Shown here one piece after another: positions 45,428-53,726 of a DNA stretch of 64,000 nt. A model generated the notes under the pieces. That model made no database searches. It had not been told where the DNA came from and saw only the letters and a list, made by a program, of their open reading frames with translations. Location: assembly GCA_019113845.1 (NCBI GenBank), contig DXGQ01000042.1, positions 164,162 through 228,161 on the forward strand. The letters are read 5' to 3'. Each line of letters starts with the position of its first letter. The first letter of the stretch is position 1. Position numbers and translations under genes: made by a program. Origin of the DNA: Candidatus Anaerobutyricum avicola. Its GTDB lineage: Bacteria > Bacillota > Clostridia > Lachnospirales > Lachnospiraceae.

Positions 45428-45481
45428 CCTGTGGTGACGCGATGACCGGTAGCTGTGCGCTGCCTGTGGTGACGCGATGAC
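45428..45481 (+). repeat. Two 19-bp direct repeats in the icd leader
   Basis: CCTGTGGTGACGCGATGAC occurs at 45428-45446 and 45463-45481, 35 bp apart. They span and follow the predicted transcription start, where a bound repressor would block initiation or elongation. Confidence 0.7.
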
Positions 45482-45539
45482 TGACAGCCACGCACCGATC
45501 GCGGAGAAACAGATTCATAAGACAGGAAAGGAGACTGTA

Positions 45540-46751
45540 ATGGATAAGATAAAGATGACAACTCCCCTCGTGGAGATGGACGGAGATGAGATGACAAGAA
45601 TTCTCTGGAAGATGATCAAAGATGAACTGCTTCTGCCGTTCATTGATCTTAAGACAGAGTACTACGATCTGGGTCTGGAACACAGAGATGAGACCGGAGA
45701 CCAGGTAACGATAGATTCCGCCCTTGCGGCGAAAAAATACGGCGTAGCCGTAAAATGCGCGACCATCACGCCGAACGCGGCGAGAATGGACGAGTACCAT
45801 TTAAAAGAAATGTACAAAAGCCCGAACGGAACGATCCGTGCCATTCTGGACGGAACCGTTTTCCGCGCGCCGATCGTGGTAAAAGGCATTGAGCCGACAG
45901 TAAAGACATGGAAAAAGCCGATCACCATCGCGAGACATGCCTACGGCGACGTATATAAGGCATCCGAGATGAAGGTTCCGGGACCAGGCAAGGCAGAACT
46001 TGTCTTCACCGGAGAGGACGGACAGGAAGTACGTGAACTGATCCATGAATTTGACGGTCCTGGCATCCTGCAGGGAATGCACAATCTGGAAAGCTCCATC
46101 AGCAGCTTCGCCCGTTCCTGCTTTAATTATGCGCTGGAAACGAAACAGGATTTATGGTTCGCCACAAAGGATACGATCTCCAAAAAATACGACCATACAT
46201 TTAAAGATATCTTCCAGGACATCTTTGATGCAGAATACAAAGAAAAATTTGACGCAGCCGGCATCGAGTATTTCTACACTCTGATCGACGACGCTGTCGC
46301 AAGAGTGATCCGCTCTGAGGGCGGTTACATCTGGGCATGCAAAAACTACGACGGCGATGTGATGAGCGACATGGTGGCAACTGCCTTCGGTTCTCTTGCC
46401 ATGATGACATCCGTGCTGGTTGCTCCGGACGGAACGACCGAGTATGAGGCAGCTCACGGAACGGTCCAGAGACATTACTATAAACATCTGAAAGGGGAGG
46501 AGACTTCCACCAACTCTGTGGCAACGATCTTCGCATGGTCCGGCGCGCTCAGAAAGAGAGGGAAACTGGACGGTATCGGGGAACTGGTACAGTTTGCCGA
46601 CAAGTTGGAGGAAGCGACCATCGAGACGATCGAGAGCGGCACGATGACAAAGGATCTGGCACTGATCACCACACTGGAAAATGTCAACGCTGTCAACAGT
46701 GAGGACTTTATCAAGTCCATCCGCAGCCGTCTGGAGCAGAAAATAGGATAA
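45540..46751 (+). CDS. icd: NADP-dependent isocitrate dehydrogenase (eukaryotic-type)
   Basis: Oxidatively decarboxylates isocitrate to 2-oxoglutarate. The 403-aa protein closely resembles the dimeric IDH1/2-type enzyme: [31 protein letters not shown] (substrate Ser and Arg), [10 protein letters not shown] (cofactor) and [13 protein letters not shown] 45540 follows AAAGGAGACTGTA. Expression is probably controlled through the direct repeats at 45428-45481. A DUF2156 gene follows 16 bp downstream. Confidence 0.95.
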   Translation: MDKIKMTTPLVEMDGDEMTRILWKMIKDELLLPFIDLKTEYYDLGLEHRDETGDQVTIDSALAAKKYGVAVKCATITPNAARMDEYHLKEMYKSPNGTIRAILDGTVFRAPIVVKGIEPTVKTWKKPITIARHAYGDVYKASEMKVPGPGKAELVFTGEDGQEVRELIHEFDGPGILQGMHNLESSISSFARSCFNYALETKQDLWFATKDTISKKYDHTFKDIFQDIFDAEYKEKFDAAGIEYFYTLIDDAVARVIRSEGGYIWACKNYDGDVMSDMVATAFGSLAMMTSVLVAPDGTTEYEAAHGTVQRHYYKHLKGEETSTNSVATIFAWSGALRKRGKLDGIGELVQFADKLEEATIETIESGTMTKDLALITTLENVNAVNSEDFIKSIRSRLEQKIG

Positions 46752-46767
46752 GACGAAAGAGGTTATT

Positions 46768-47655
46768 ATGGATTTTAAGCCTGTCAGGGCAGAAGATAAG
46801 GAAACGATTAACAAGTACCTGAAACATGTGCGCTCCAGAAGCTGCGACATGAGTTTTGCAGCCATTTATCTGTGGCGGGGATTTTACAACCTGGAATATG
46901 CGGAATGCGAGGACATGATCGTGTTCCGTTCCAATGAAGAGGAGACAAGTTTCTCCCTTCCGCTGGGAGCCGGGGATCCGAAAAAAGCCCTGGACCGGGT
47001 GCTGGAATACTGCCGGGAGGAAAGCATCCCTCCGGTCTTTCACAGCATTTCCAGGGAGATGGAGCAGTATCTGAATGAGCAGTATCCGGGACAGTTCCGG
47101 GTGGAGTTTGACCGGGATATCGCAGACTATATCTACGAAACGCAGGCGCTCATCGAGCTGAAGGGCAGAAAGTATCACGGAAAGAAAAACCATATTAACA
47201 AGTTCAGCAAAATGTACGACTGGAGCTATGAGGCTATCACGCCGGAAAATACACAGGAGTGCCTGGACATGCTGAAAAAATGGAAGGCGCAGAACTGCGC
47301 GACAGAAGATCTGGAAAAACATGCGGAGATCTGTGTCTCAGAGGCATCGCTTCGGGAGAGAGAGTTTCTGGGACTTACAGGCGGTCTGCTACGGGTGGAT
47401 GGCCAGGTCGTGGCGTTTACCGTGGGAGAACAGATTCATCCGGACACCTTCTGTGTTCACATCGAAAAGGCATTTGCGGATATCCAGGGCGCTTACTCCA
47501 TGATCAATCAGCAGTTTCTGATTCATGAGGCGGCAGATTGTAAATACGTCAACCGCGAAGACGATGTGGGAGACCCGGGACTGCGAAAGGCAAAACTCTC
47601 CTACCATCCGGCGTTTCTGGAAGAAAAAGGAGTCGCATTTTATATTGGCGCGTAA
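46768..47655 (+). CDS. DUF2156 (phosphatidylglycerol lysyltransferase-like) protein
   Basis: A 295-aa soluble protein with two GNAT-like halves, similar to the C-terminal domain of MprF-type enzymes and FemX-like transferases. Segments such as KGRKYHGKKNHINKF and NREDDVGDPGLRKAK are typical of DUF2156 proteins. It has no membrane part, so it is not a full MprF. The function is unknown; aminoacyl-tRNA-dependent or acyl transfer is possible. AGAGG precedes the ATG, and it is probably co-transcribed with icd. Confidence 0.8.
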   Translation: MDFKPVRAEDKETINKYLKHVRSRSCDMSFAAIYLWRGFYNLEYAECEDMIVFRSNEEETSFSLPLGAGDPKKALDRVLEYCREESIPPVFHSISREMEQYLNEQYPGQFRVEFDRDIADYIYETQALIELKGRKYHGKKNHINKFSKMYDWSYEAITPENTQECLDMLKKWKAQNCATEDLEKHAEICVSEASLREREFLGLTGGLLRVDGQVVAFTVGEQIHPDTFCVHIEKAFADIQGAYSMINQQFLIHEAADCKYVNREDDVGDPGLRKAKLSYHPAFLEEKGVAFYIGA

Positions 47656-47660
47656 AGACA

Positions 47661-47705
47661 GAAGCATCGTTGCTGTTCACTCAGTGACCGGTAACGATGC
47701 TTCTT
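47661..47705 (+). terminator. Terminator after the DUF2156 gene
   Basis: GAAGCATCGTT pairs with AACGATGCTTC, followed by a short TTT run. Confidence 0.65.
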
Positions 47706-47733
47706 TGCGGGCGCTTATGTCAGGAGAAGAATC

Positions 47734-47762
47734 TTGACACGCGAAAAAGAACACTGTATTAT
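47734..47762 (+). promoter_or_regulatory. Promoter of pyrBI
   Basis: TTGACA and TATTAT with a 17-base spacer. The leader is only about 75 bases, without a PyrR-type attenuator that I could see. Confidence 0.8.
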
Positions 47763-47843
47763 CAGGAGAAGAAAGTCAGTTTTTCTCTGATTGATAACAA
47801 AGAAACAACGAAAACATATCCGTTTGGAAAAAGGGAGGTCGTC

Positions 47844-48770
47844 ATGAGACATTTAATCGATCCTATGGATTTATCTGTGGAAGAGATTCAGCATCTTCTC
47901 GAACTGGCGGACGATATCATCCTTCATAAGGAGAAGTATCAGGAAGTCTGCAAACACAAAAAGCTTGCCACCTTATTTTTTGAACCAAGTACAAGAACAC
48001 GTTTAAGCTTCGAGGCAGCCATGATGGAGCTGGGAGGAAATGTACTTGGTTTTTCTTCGGCTGATTCCTCATCGGCGACAAAGGGCGAGAGTGTTTCAGA
48101 CACTGTCCGGGTCGTATCCGGCTATGCCGACATCATCGCCATGCGCCATCCGAAAGAGGGAGCGCCGTATGTGGCGGCACAGAAAGTAAGTATCCCGATC
48201 ATCAACGCCGGTGACGGAGGACATAACCATCCGACACAGACGCTGACGGATTTAATGACGATCCGCAGAGAAAAGGGACGCCTCAATGATCTGACCATCG
48301 GTATGTGCGGCGACCTGAAGTTCGGCCGAACCGTACATTCCCTGATCAAGGCGCTGTCCCGTTACGAGAACATCCGTTTTGTGATGATTTCCCCGAGAGA
48401 GCTGTGTCTGCCGGAATACATTGTCAAGGATGTGTTTGAAAAGAAAAACATCGCTTACAGGGAAGTCCGCACCATGGAAGAGGTTATGCCGGAACTGGAT
48501 ATCCTCTACATGACCAGAGTGCAGAAGGAGCGTTTCTTCAACGAGGCAGACTATATCCGTCTGAAAGACAGCTTTATTCTGGACGAAAAGAAACTGGAAA
48601 ATGCCAAGGAAGACCTGTGCATCATGCATCCGCTTCCGAGGGTGAACGAGATCGACACCAAGGTGGACGACGACCCGAGAGCCTGCTACTTCAAACAGGC
48701 GCTCTATGGCAAATATGTGAGAATGGCGTTGATCATGACATTACTGGGGGTGAGTGCCGATGAAAATTGA
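47844..48770 (+). CDS. pyrB: Aspartate carbamoyltransferase, catalytic subunit
   Basis: Forms carbamoyl-aspartate in pyrimidine synthesis. ATG 47844 follows GGGAGG and gives 308 aa, the canonical size. The carbamoyl-phosphate motif [20 protein letters not shown] and [10 protein letters not shown] are present. It overlaps pyrI by 11 bp, and the presence of pyrI predicts an allosteric PyrB6-PyrI6 holoenzyme like that of E. coli. Confidence 0.96.
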   Translation: MRHLIDPMDLSVEEIQHLLELADDIILHKEKYQEVCKHKKLATLFFEPSTRTRLSFEAAMMELGGNVLGFSSADSSSATKGESVSDTVRVVSGYADIIAMRHPKEGAPYVAAQKVSIPIINAGDGGHNHPTQTLTDLMTIRREKGRLNDLTIGMCGDLKFGRTVHSLIKALSRYENIRFVMISPRELCLPEYIVKDVFEKKNIAYREVRTMEEVMPELDILYMTRVQKERFFNEADYIRLKDSFILDEKKLENAKEDLCIMHPLPRVNEIDTKVDDDPRACYFKQALYGKYVRMALIMTLLGVSADEN

Positions 48771-49182
48771 CAGCATAAAAAACGGTATCGTATTAGACCA
48801 CATCAAAGCGGGCAAAAGCATGGAGATCTACAAATATCTGGGCCTTGACAAGCTGGACTGCAGTGTAGCTATCATCAAGAACGCTGTCAGCAGCAAGATG
48901 GGCAAGAAAGATATCATCAAGATTGCCGACAATCTGGACCTGAATCTGGACGTGCTCGGTTACATTGACCCGGACATTACGGTCTGCTACATAAAAGACG
49001 GTTCCATCGTGAAGAAAATGCATCTGGAGCTTCCGGAACGCATCACGAACATCATCCGCTGTAAGAATCCGCGGTGTATCACCTCCGTGGAAAGAGGGCT
49101 GGATCACGTGTTCAAACTGACAGACCGGGAGAACCGTGTGTATCGCTGCATTTACTGTGAAGCAAAGAAGAGCGAATATTAA
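48760..49182 (+). CDS. pyrI: Aspartate carbamoyltransferase, regulatory subunit
   Basis: Binds nucleotide effectors (CTP/UTP inhibit, ATP activates in E. coli) and a structural zinc. ATG 48760 has GGGGGTGA upstream. The N-terminal allosteric domain begins [15 protein letters not shown], and the four zinc ligands are in RCKNPRC and YRCIYC. The product is 140 aa. It is translationally coupled to pyrB. Confidence 0.95.
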   Translation: MKIDSIKNGIVLDHIKAGKSMEIYKYLGLDKLDCSVAIIKNAVSSKMGKKDIIKIADNLDLNLDVLGYIDPDITVCYIKDGSIVKKMHLELPERITNIIRCKNPRCITSVERGLDHVFKLTDRENRVYRCIYCEAKKSEY

Positions 49183-49194
49183 CGATCGTCAGAC

Positions 49195-49288
49195 TGCCGC
49201 AGAACATATCGTCTGCACAAAATACAAAAGAGGAGAGTTTTTCCCACTGTGATATTTTGTGCGGCGTATGTCTGCGGCATTTTTTTAT
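49195..49288 (+). terminator. Long terminator after pyrI
   Basis: GCCGCAGA..CATA..and GCACAAAATA pair with TATTTTGTGC and TATG..TCTGCGGC, followed by ATTTTTTT. Confidence 0.88.
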
Positions 49289-49410
49289 TTCACAGGAAAC
49301 TGCGTTCCTGCAACAAAAAGGCTCCGCGGGGATTTTTTTCTGTGCAAATGTGTAAAAAATGTGATATATTATAAAAAAATATTTGCTTAATGCAGAGTGG
49401 GAGAAGTAAA

Positions 49411-50886
49411 ATGTCTGACTATGGAGAATGTCTGAAAAAATATATCAAAGAAAATGGGATTTCCGTCCGAAGATTATCAATAGAGACGGAGATCAACCGC
49501 ACGCTGCTCCAGAAATATTTATCCGGAGACAGACTGCCGAAAAGTATCAGAGAGGTTGAACACATTTCGGAATGTCTCATGCTTTCCCCGGAAAAACAGG
49601 AAAAGCTCACAGAAGAATACAACAAAAGCTGTTACGGCTCAAAAAGATATGAAAGTTTTCTCATGATCCGGGACGTATTAAACGGTCTGGTGGATTTTCA
49701 ACTGGATCTGCCGCCTCAAACGGAGAGAGGCAGTTTTCCGGCGCAGCCCGGCGTGGAACAGAATGCTCCGATTCCGGGCGGGCAGGCATGCAAAACCTGT
49801 CTGGGAGCCATGGAGGTGGAAAATGTGCTCCGCAATATTCTTCGGGAACAGAGAAACTCCGGACGGAAAAGTCGGCTGGAGATCCTGTCTCAGCCGGATG
49901 CGGGCAATCTCATGCCGATCGTTCTCTCTGCCTGTGTGGGACAGGAGACGGAGGTGGAACAGATCGTCTGTCTGGACGAAGATTCCGCGGAAGGCAATAA
50001 CAATATCCGCGTCATATACAGTCTCCTGCCCCTGTTGTTTGGAAATATCAACTATCGGAGCTATTATTACTATGACAAGAAGGATGCGCATATCAACACC
50101 ATGAGCCTGCTTCCCGTTCTCATCCTGGCAGGTGACTACGGTATGGTCTGTAATTCCAAAATGGATGAAGGACTGGTGTTCTGGAGCAAAGAGAGCGTGG
50201 AATTCTACCGGCGGCAGTATCAGAAAATAAAAAGGCGGACCAGTTTCCTGACCGGTTATCTCAACGATATTACAGAATGGATGACCTTCATCCGAAGCTT
50301 TGTGACGGAACTGTCCACCGCGGAGATCTGTATAGGAGCGACGCCCTGCCTGACTGCCTGTCTCGATGAAGCGATGCTCTTTAAGTACCTGCGCATGGAC
50401 GAAAAGGATAATCAGTTTGTCATGGAGGCGCTGGCGGAAAACCGCAGCAAGCTGACCGGAAAAGGCGCAAAACGCATGGTCAACATTTTCTCCGAGGAAG
50501 GCCTTCGCCATTTCCTGGAGACCGGCCGCTCCAACGAATACCCGGACAGCTGCTACACCCCGATTGACATGGCGGACCGCCTGCTTATCCTGGAAAGGGC
50601 CATCGAGATAGCGGAAAAGGGCGTCATCAACTACAATATGACCAACCCGCTGTTTCTGAACCTGGACAGACGCCTGCTCGTTTACATCAACGAAAAGATC
50701 GTTTTCCAGTACCATCAGAAAAACGCCATAAGCCAGTATTTCCGCATCAACGAGCGCACAGTCCGCCGTGGATTCCGCGACTTTGTGGAATTCTCCCGGG
50801 AGAACCGGTGGCTCTGCGGAGCAGAAGAGACTATCGCCCGGATGAAGGAAATTCTGGCAGAATACCGGCAAAAAGGCAGAAAATGA
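49411..50886 (+). CDS. XRE-family regulator with large C-terminal sensor-like domain
   Basis: The 491-aa product has an N-terminal helix-turn-helix (about 5-75: NGISVRRLSIETEINRTLL, then LSGDRLPKSIREVEHIS) and about 400 further residues that I do not recognise. The C-terminal end again contains an HTH-like stretch (INERTVRRGFRDFVEFS). ATG 49411 follows GGGAGAAG. Between them lies a large alpha-helical-looking region with a Cys pair (CKTC). The gene lies immediately upstream of the secreted Fn3-like protein, so it may control it. Large XRE regulators of this type are common in Lachnospiraceae but mostly uncharacterised. Confidence 0.75.
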   Translation: MSDYGECLKKYIKENGISVRRLSIETEINRTLLQKYLSGDRLPKSIREVEHISECLMLSPEKQEKLTEEYNKSCYGSKRYESFLMIRDVLNGLVDFQLDLPPQTERGSFPAQPGVEQNAPIPGGQACKTCLGAMEVENVLRNILREQRNSGRKSRLEILSQPDAGNLMPIVLSACVGQETEVEQIVCLDEDSAEGNNNIRVIYSLLPLLFGNINYRSYYYYDKKDAHINTMSLLPVLILAGDYGMVCNSKMDEGLVFWSKESVEFYRRQYQKIKRRTSFLTGYLNDITEWMTFIRSFVTELSTAEICIGATPCLTACLDEAMLFKYLRMDEKDNQFVMEALAENRSKLTGKGAKRMVNIFSEEGLRHFLETGRSNEYPDSCYTPIDMADRLLILERAIEIAEKGVINYNMTNPLFLNLDRRLLVYINEKIVFQYHQKNAISQYFRINERTVRRGFRDFVEFSRENRWLCGAEETIARMKEILAEYRQKGRK

Positions 50887-50976
50887 CGAGATTCTTTGTC
50901 TAAAATCACGGAATAATGAAAAAAGCCGTCAACGGAACAAATAACAAAAAAATACTATTGTGTTTTTCACAAAACC

Positions 50977-51027
50977 TTGTCACACTTTTTGTCACAGGTT
51001 GTGCATTATCACGATACGAGATATAAT
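50977..51027 (+). promoter_or_regulatory. Promoter and TTGTCACA direct repeats of the secreted protein gene
   Basis: TTGTGC and TATAAT with a 17-base spacer (50999-51027). Immediately upstream TTGTCACA occurs twice, 12 bp apart (50977 and 50989), a plausible activator or repressor site. Confidence 0.6.
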
Positions 51028-51105
51028 ATTCCTGAGATAAAAACGGATGAGGGTACATCAAATAATGACTTATCTCAAATTCATCTTTAGTAAGGAGGAG
51101 AATTT

Positions 51106-53535
51106 ATGAAAAAATTTGCAACAGGGATCGCTCTCAGCGCAGTGGCACTCGCCATGGCAGCAGGAGTTTCCATCCCGGCAGATGCAGCGACAGCTCCTGC
51201 CATCTCTATCAAAGAGCAGACAGGCAGCGGCCAGGTTGTGACAGGTTGGACATTCCAGTATGCGGACTTACAGCCAGGTCAGTATTTATACTTCAACGTA
51301 TATAAGAACAACGATCCGAAGCAGAGTGAGACCGGTTACTGGTCAAAGAACGATGACTTCACAAAAGAGTGTTTCAATTCTTACGAGTATTCAGATGCAG
51401 GTACGGAGAGCGTGAAAGACACGGAGACGACAATCAACGCTTACGATCTGACTCCGGGAACCAAGACGGTGGTTGCTTATCTTTATGATTCCAATGAATA
51501 TCAGGCTGCGTATGATGCCGCACGTGCTGCATATGATGCTGCCTGGGATAACTGGGACGGTACCGGTGCGTATCCAGAGATGCAGTATCCGGACAGAGAA
51601 GATTACTACAGCCCGGCATCCAACCCGGTCACGATCGAGGTATCCATGGAGGCAGCTGTGGATACAACGGTGAAGGCAAAATCCATCGAGATGGATATGA
51701 ACAATGCGGATGCCACCGGTTATGAGATCTACCGCAAGGTTGGCAAGAAGTTCAAAAAGATTGCCACAGTAGCGAAGGACACCTATAAGGATACAGGACT
51801 TGTTGCCAATACAGAGTACACATACAGAGTGCGCCCGTATTACAAAGATGCGGATACAGGCGCTGTCACATACGGTAAGTACACAACCTTCAAGCGTACT
51901 ACAAAGGGAAGCGCTCTTCAGTTACAGACAGTTGTGCAGAAACAGAAGAACGTGAAACTCAGCTGGAAGAAGGTAAAAGGCGCAAAGAGCTATGAGATCT
52001 ATCGTTCTAACGGAGCTTCCGCAGCGACAACGATCTCCGGCGCTGAGAGTGATGCTTATGAATCCTATACTCTGTTAAAGACATTAGGTAAGAAGAAAAA
52101 GAAATTCATCGACAAAAAGACGATGGCAAATGAGGATTACTCCTACATCGTGCGTGCCGTGATGCCTAAGAAGAAAGGCGAAAAGGCGGACAAAGACACG
52201 ATCGTTCAGGAAGGAAGCTACGTAGATCTTTCCTTTGACGCACCGGCATTTGAACGTACATACGACGATGCATACGGCAATACAACGGTAGAGTGGAAGA
52301 AGGTCTACGGTATTGACGGTTATATCGTAAAGAAATATGTGGAAGTATACAATGCAGACGGCTCATTAAATGCGGATGCAACCGACTGGGTAGAGATTGG
52401 CCGCCTTGGCGCGGATGCCACCAAGTATACTTTTGCTGCAGAGATGACAGCAAGAGCAGACAGCTACGGCAATATCATCCGTGATGATACGACCGAATAC
52501 AGAATCTACGCTTACAAGGGCAATACGCTCAGCGATTACAGCTCATATACCACTGAGAGAACAATGGGTCTCGTAGACGCGGTTTCCGCGACAAACGTTG
52601 GCAACGGTATTCAGGTATCCTGGACGCCGGTTCCGGGCGCAGCGTACTATCAAGTATATCGTGTTCGTGCCGGTTCTCTGCTGAAGAATAACGATATCGG
52701 CGGATATCGTAACTTAGGTGGAACTCAGGTTACAGAGTATGTGGGCGCACAGGCTCCGGTAGCTGTTGATGCTGCAACAGTTAATGCAATTAATGCTTCT
52801 ATTGATGCTTACCAGAATGGAACTGGCGAGCGCGTAGACGGATATGCTGGTTATTCCAAGCTTGATCCGACAAAGACCTACTACTATCGGAATTATCAGT
52901 ATGAACAGGATCAGTTCACAGGAACATCGATGATTGATTATACATACGATATGTATCCTACCTCTTACGATGAGGTATATAAGGATGGCAAGGTTGCAGG
53001 ATATGGAGTTTCCTACTTTGCTGACGATGATGATGCTATTAAGAAGGGGCCGGAAGACGGCGTAGCTTATCAGTATTATGTAGTAGCTTACGCAGCTGAT
53101 CCGGATACAGAGAATCCTGAAACAGTTTACAATGCAACACCGGGAACGATGACCGCAACAGAGATTCAGCTTCCGGCATACAAGGCATCTTATCAGAATA
53201 CTATCGGCTGCAAGAACGTTGCTTCCGTAAACTTCGTTTCCACAGCAAAGACGAACAAACCTGTGATCAAAAACGTAAAAGCAGCTGCTAAGAAGAGTGC
53301 TGTCATCAGAATCAAGAAGAAAGTGAATGGCGCTTCCGAATACAAGATTTATCGTTCTACCAAGAAGAAAGGTAAATACCTCTGTGTAGGAACCACCAAG
53401 AAACTTACTTTCAAAGACAGCGGTCTTATCTCCGGAAAGACTTATTACTACAAAGTCAAAGCGGTTGCTAAGAATGCTTCTAACGCTGACGTAGATTCTT
53501 CATTCTCCAAAGTGAAGAAAGTCAGAGCAAGATAA
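51106..53535 (+). CDS. Secreted fibronectin type III-like repeat protein (809 aa)
   Basis: AAGGAGG lies before the ATG. A signal peptide (ATGIALSAVALAMAAGVSIPADA) is followed by a mainly beta protein. Fn3-like modules recur, marked by YEIYR / YKIYR and YTYRVRPYY or YYYKVKAV strands (about 185-265, 270-370, 375-480, 485-660 and 715-809). There is a Tyr/Ala-rich helical segment near 130-150. No sortase signal, S-layer homology domain or enzyme domain was found, so how it attaches is unclear. Two strong terminators flank it, and the highly expressed-looking leader suggests an abundant envelope protein. Codon choice changes near 52640-53230. Confidence 0.8.
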   Translation: MKKFATGIALSAVALAMAAGVSIPADAATAPAISIKEQTGSGQVVTGWTFQYADLQPGQYLYFNVYKNNDPKQSETGYWSKNDDFTKECFNSYEYSDAGTESVKDTETTINAYDLTPGTKTVVAYLYDSNEYQAAYDAARAAYDAAWDNWDGTGAYPEMQYPDREDYYSPASNPVTIEVSMEAAVDTTVKAKSIEMDMNNADATGYEIYRKVGKKFKKIATVAKDTYKDTGLVANTEYTYRVRPYYKDADTGAVTYGKYTTFKRTTKGSALQLQTVVQKQKNVKLSWKKVKGAKSYEIYRSNGASAATTISGAESDAYESYTLLKTLGKKKKKFIDKKTMANEDYSYIVRAVMPKKKGEKADKDTIVQEGSYVDLSFDAPAFERTYDDAYGNTTVEWKKVYGIDGYIVKKYVEVYNADGSLNADATDWVEIGRLGADATKYTFAAEMTARADSYGNIIRDDTTEYRIYAYKGNTLSDYSSYTTERTMGLVDAVSATNVGNGIQVSWTPVPGAAYYQVYRVRAGSLLKNNDIGGYRNLGGTQVTEYVGAQAPVAVDAATVNAINASIDAYQNGTGERVDGYAGYSKLDPTKTYYYRNYQYEQDQFTGTSMIDYTYDMYPTSYDEVYKDGKVAGYGVSYFADDDDAIKKGPEDGVAYQYYVVAYAADPDTENPETVYNATPGTMTATEIQLPAYKASYQNTIGCKNVASVNFVSTAKTNKPVIKNVKAAAKKSAVIRIKKKVNGASEYKIYRSTKKKGKYLCVGTTKKLTFKDSGLISGKTYYYKVKAVAKNASNADVDSSFSKVKKVRAR

Positions 53536-53589
53536 ATAAGTCTAAGACGAAGACTGTTTTGTACCCTCGCAGTCAGATGCTGCAATAAA

Positions 53590-53636
53590 GACCGGGGCGG
53601 TTGGCCAAGTTGGGCCGGCTGCCCCGGTCCCTTTTT
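53590..53636 (+). terminator. Terminator after the secreted protein gene
   Basis: GACCGGGGC pairs with GCCCCGGTC (inner GGCCAAGTTGGGCC also pairs), followed by CCTTTTTG. Confidence 0.9.
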
Positions 53637-53657
53637 GTCGGAGAATTCTCACAACCC

Positions 53658-53686
53658 TTGCATAATACCGGAGTTTGGTGTACAAT
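53658..53686 (+). promoter_or_regulatory. Promoter of the relA operon
   Basis: TTGCAT and TACAAT with a 17-base spacer, about 40 bases before the relA start. Confidence 0.7.
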
Positions 53687-53726
53687 TAATTCTAATTTTA
53701 GACTAAAAGAAGTGTGGTGAGAGAGT

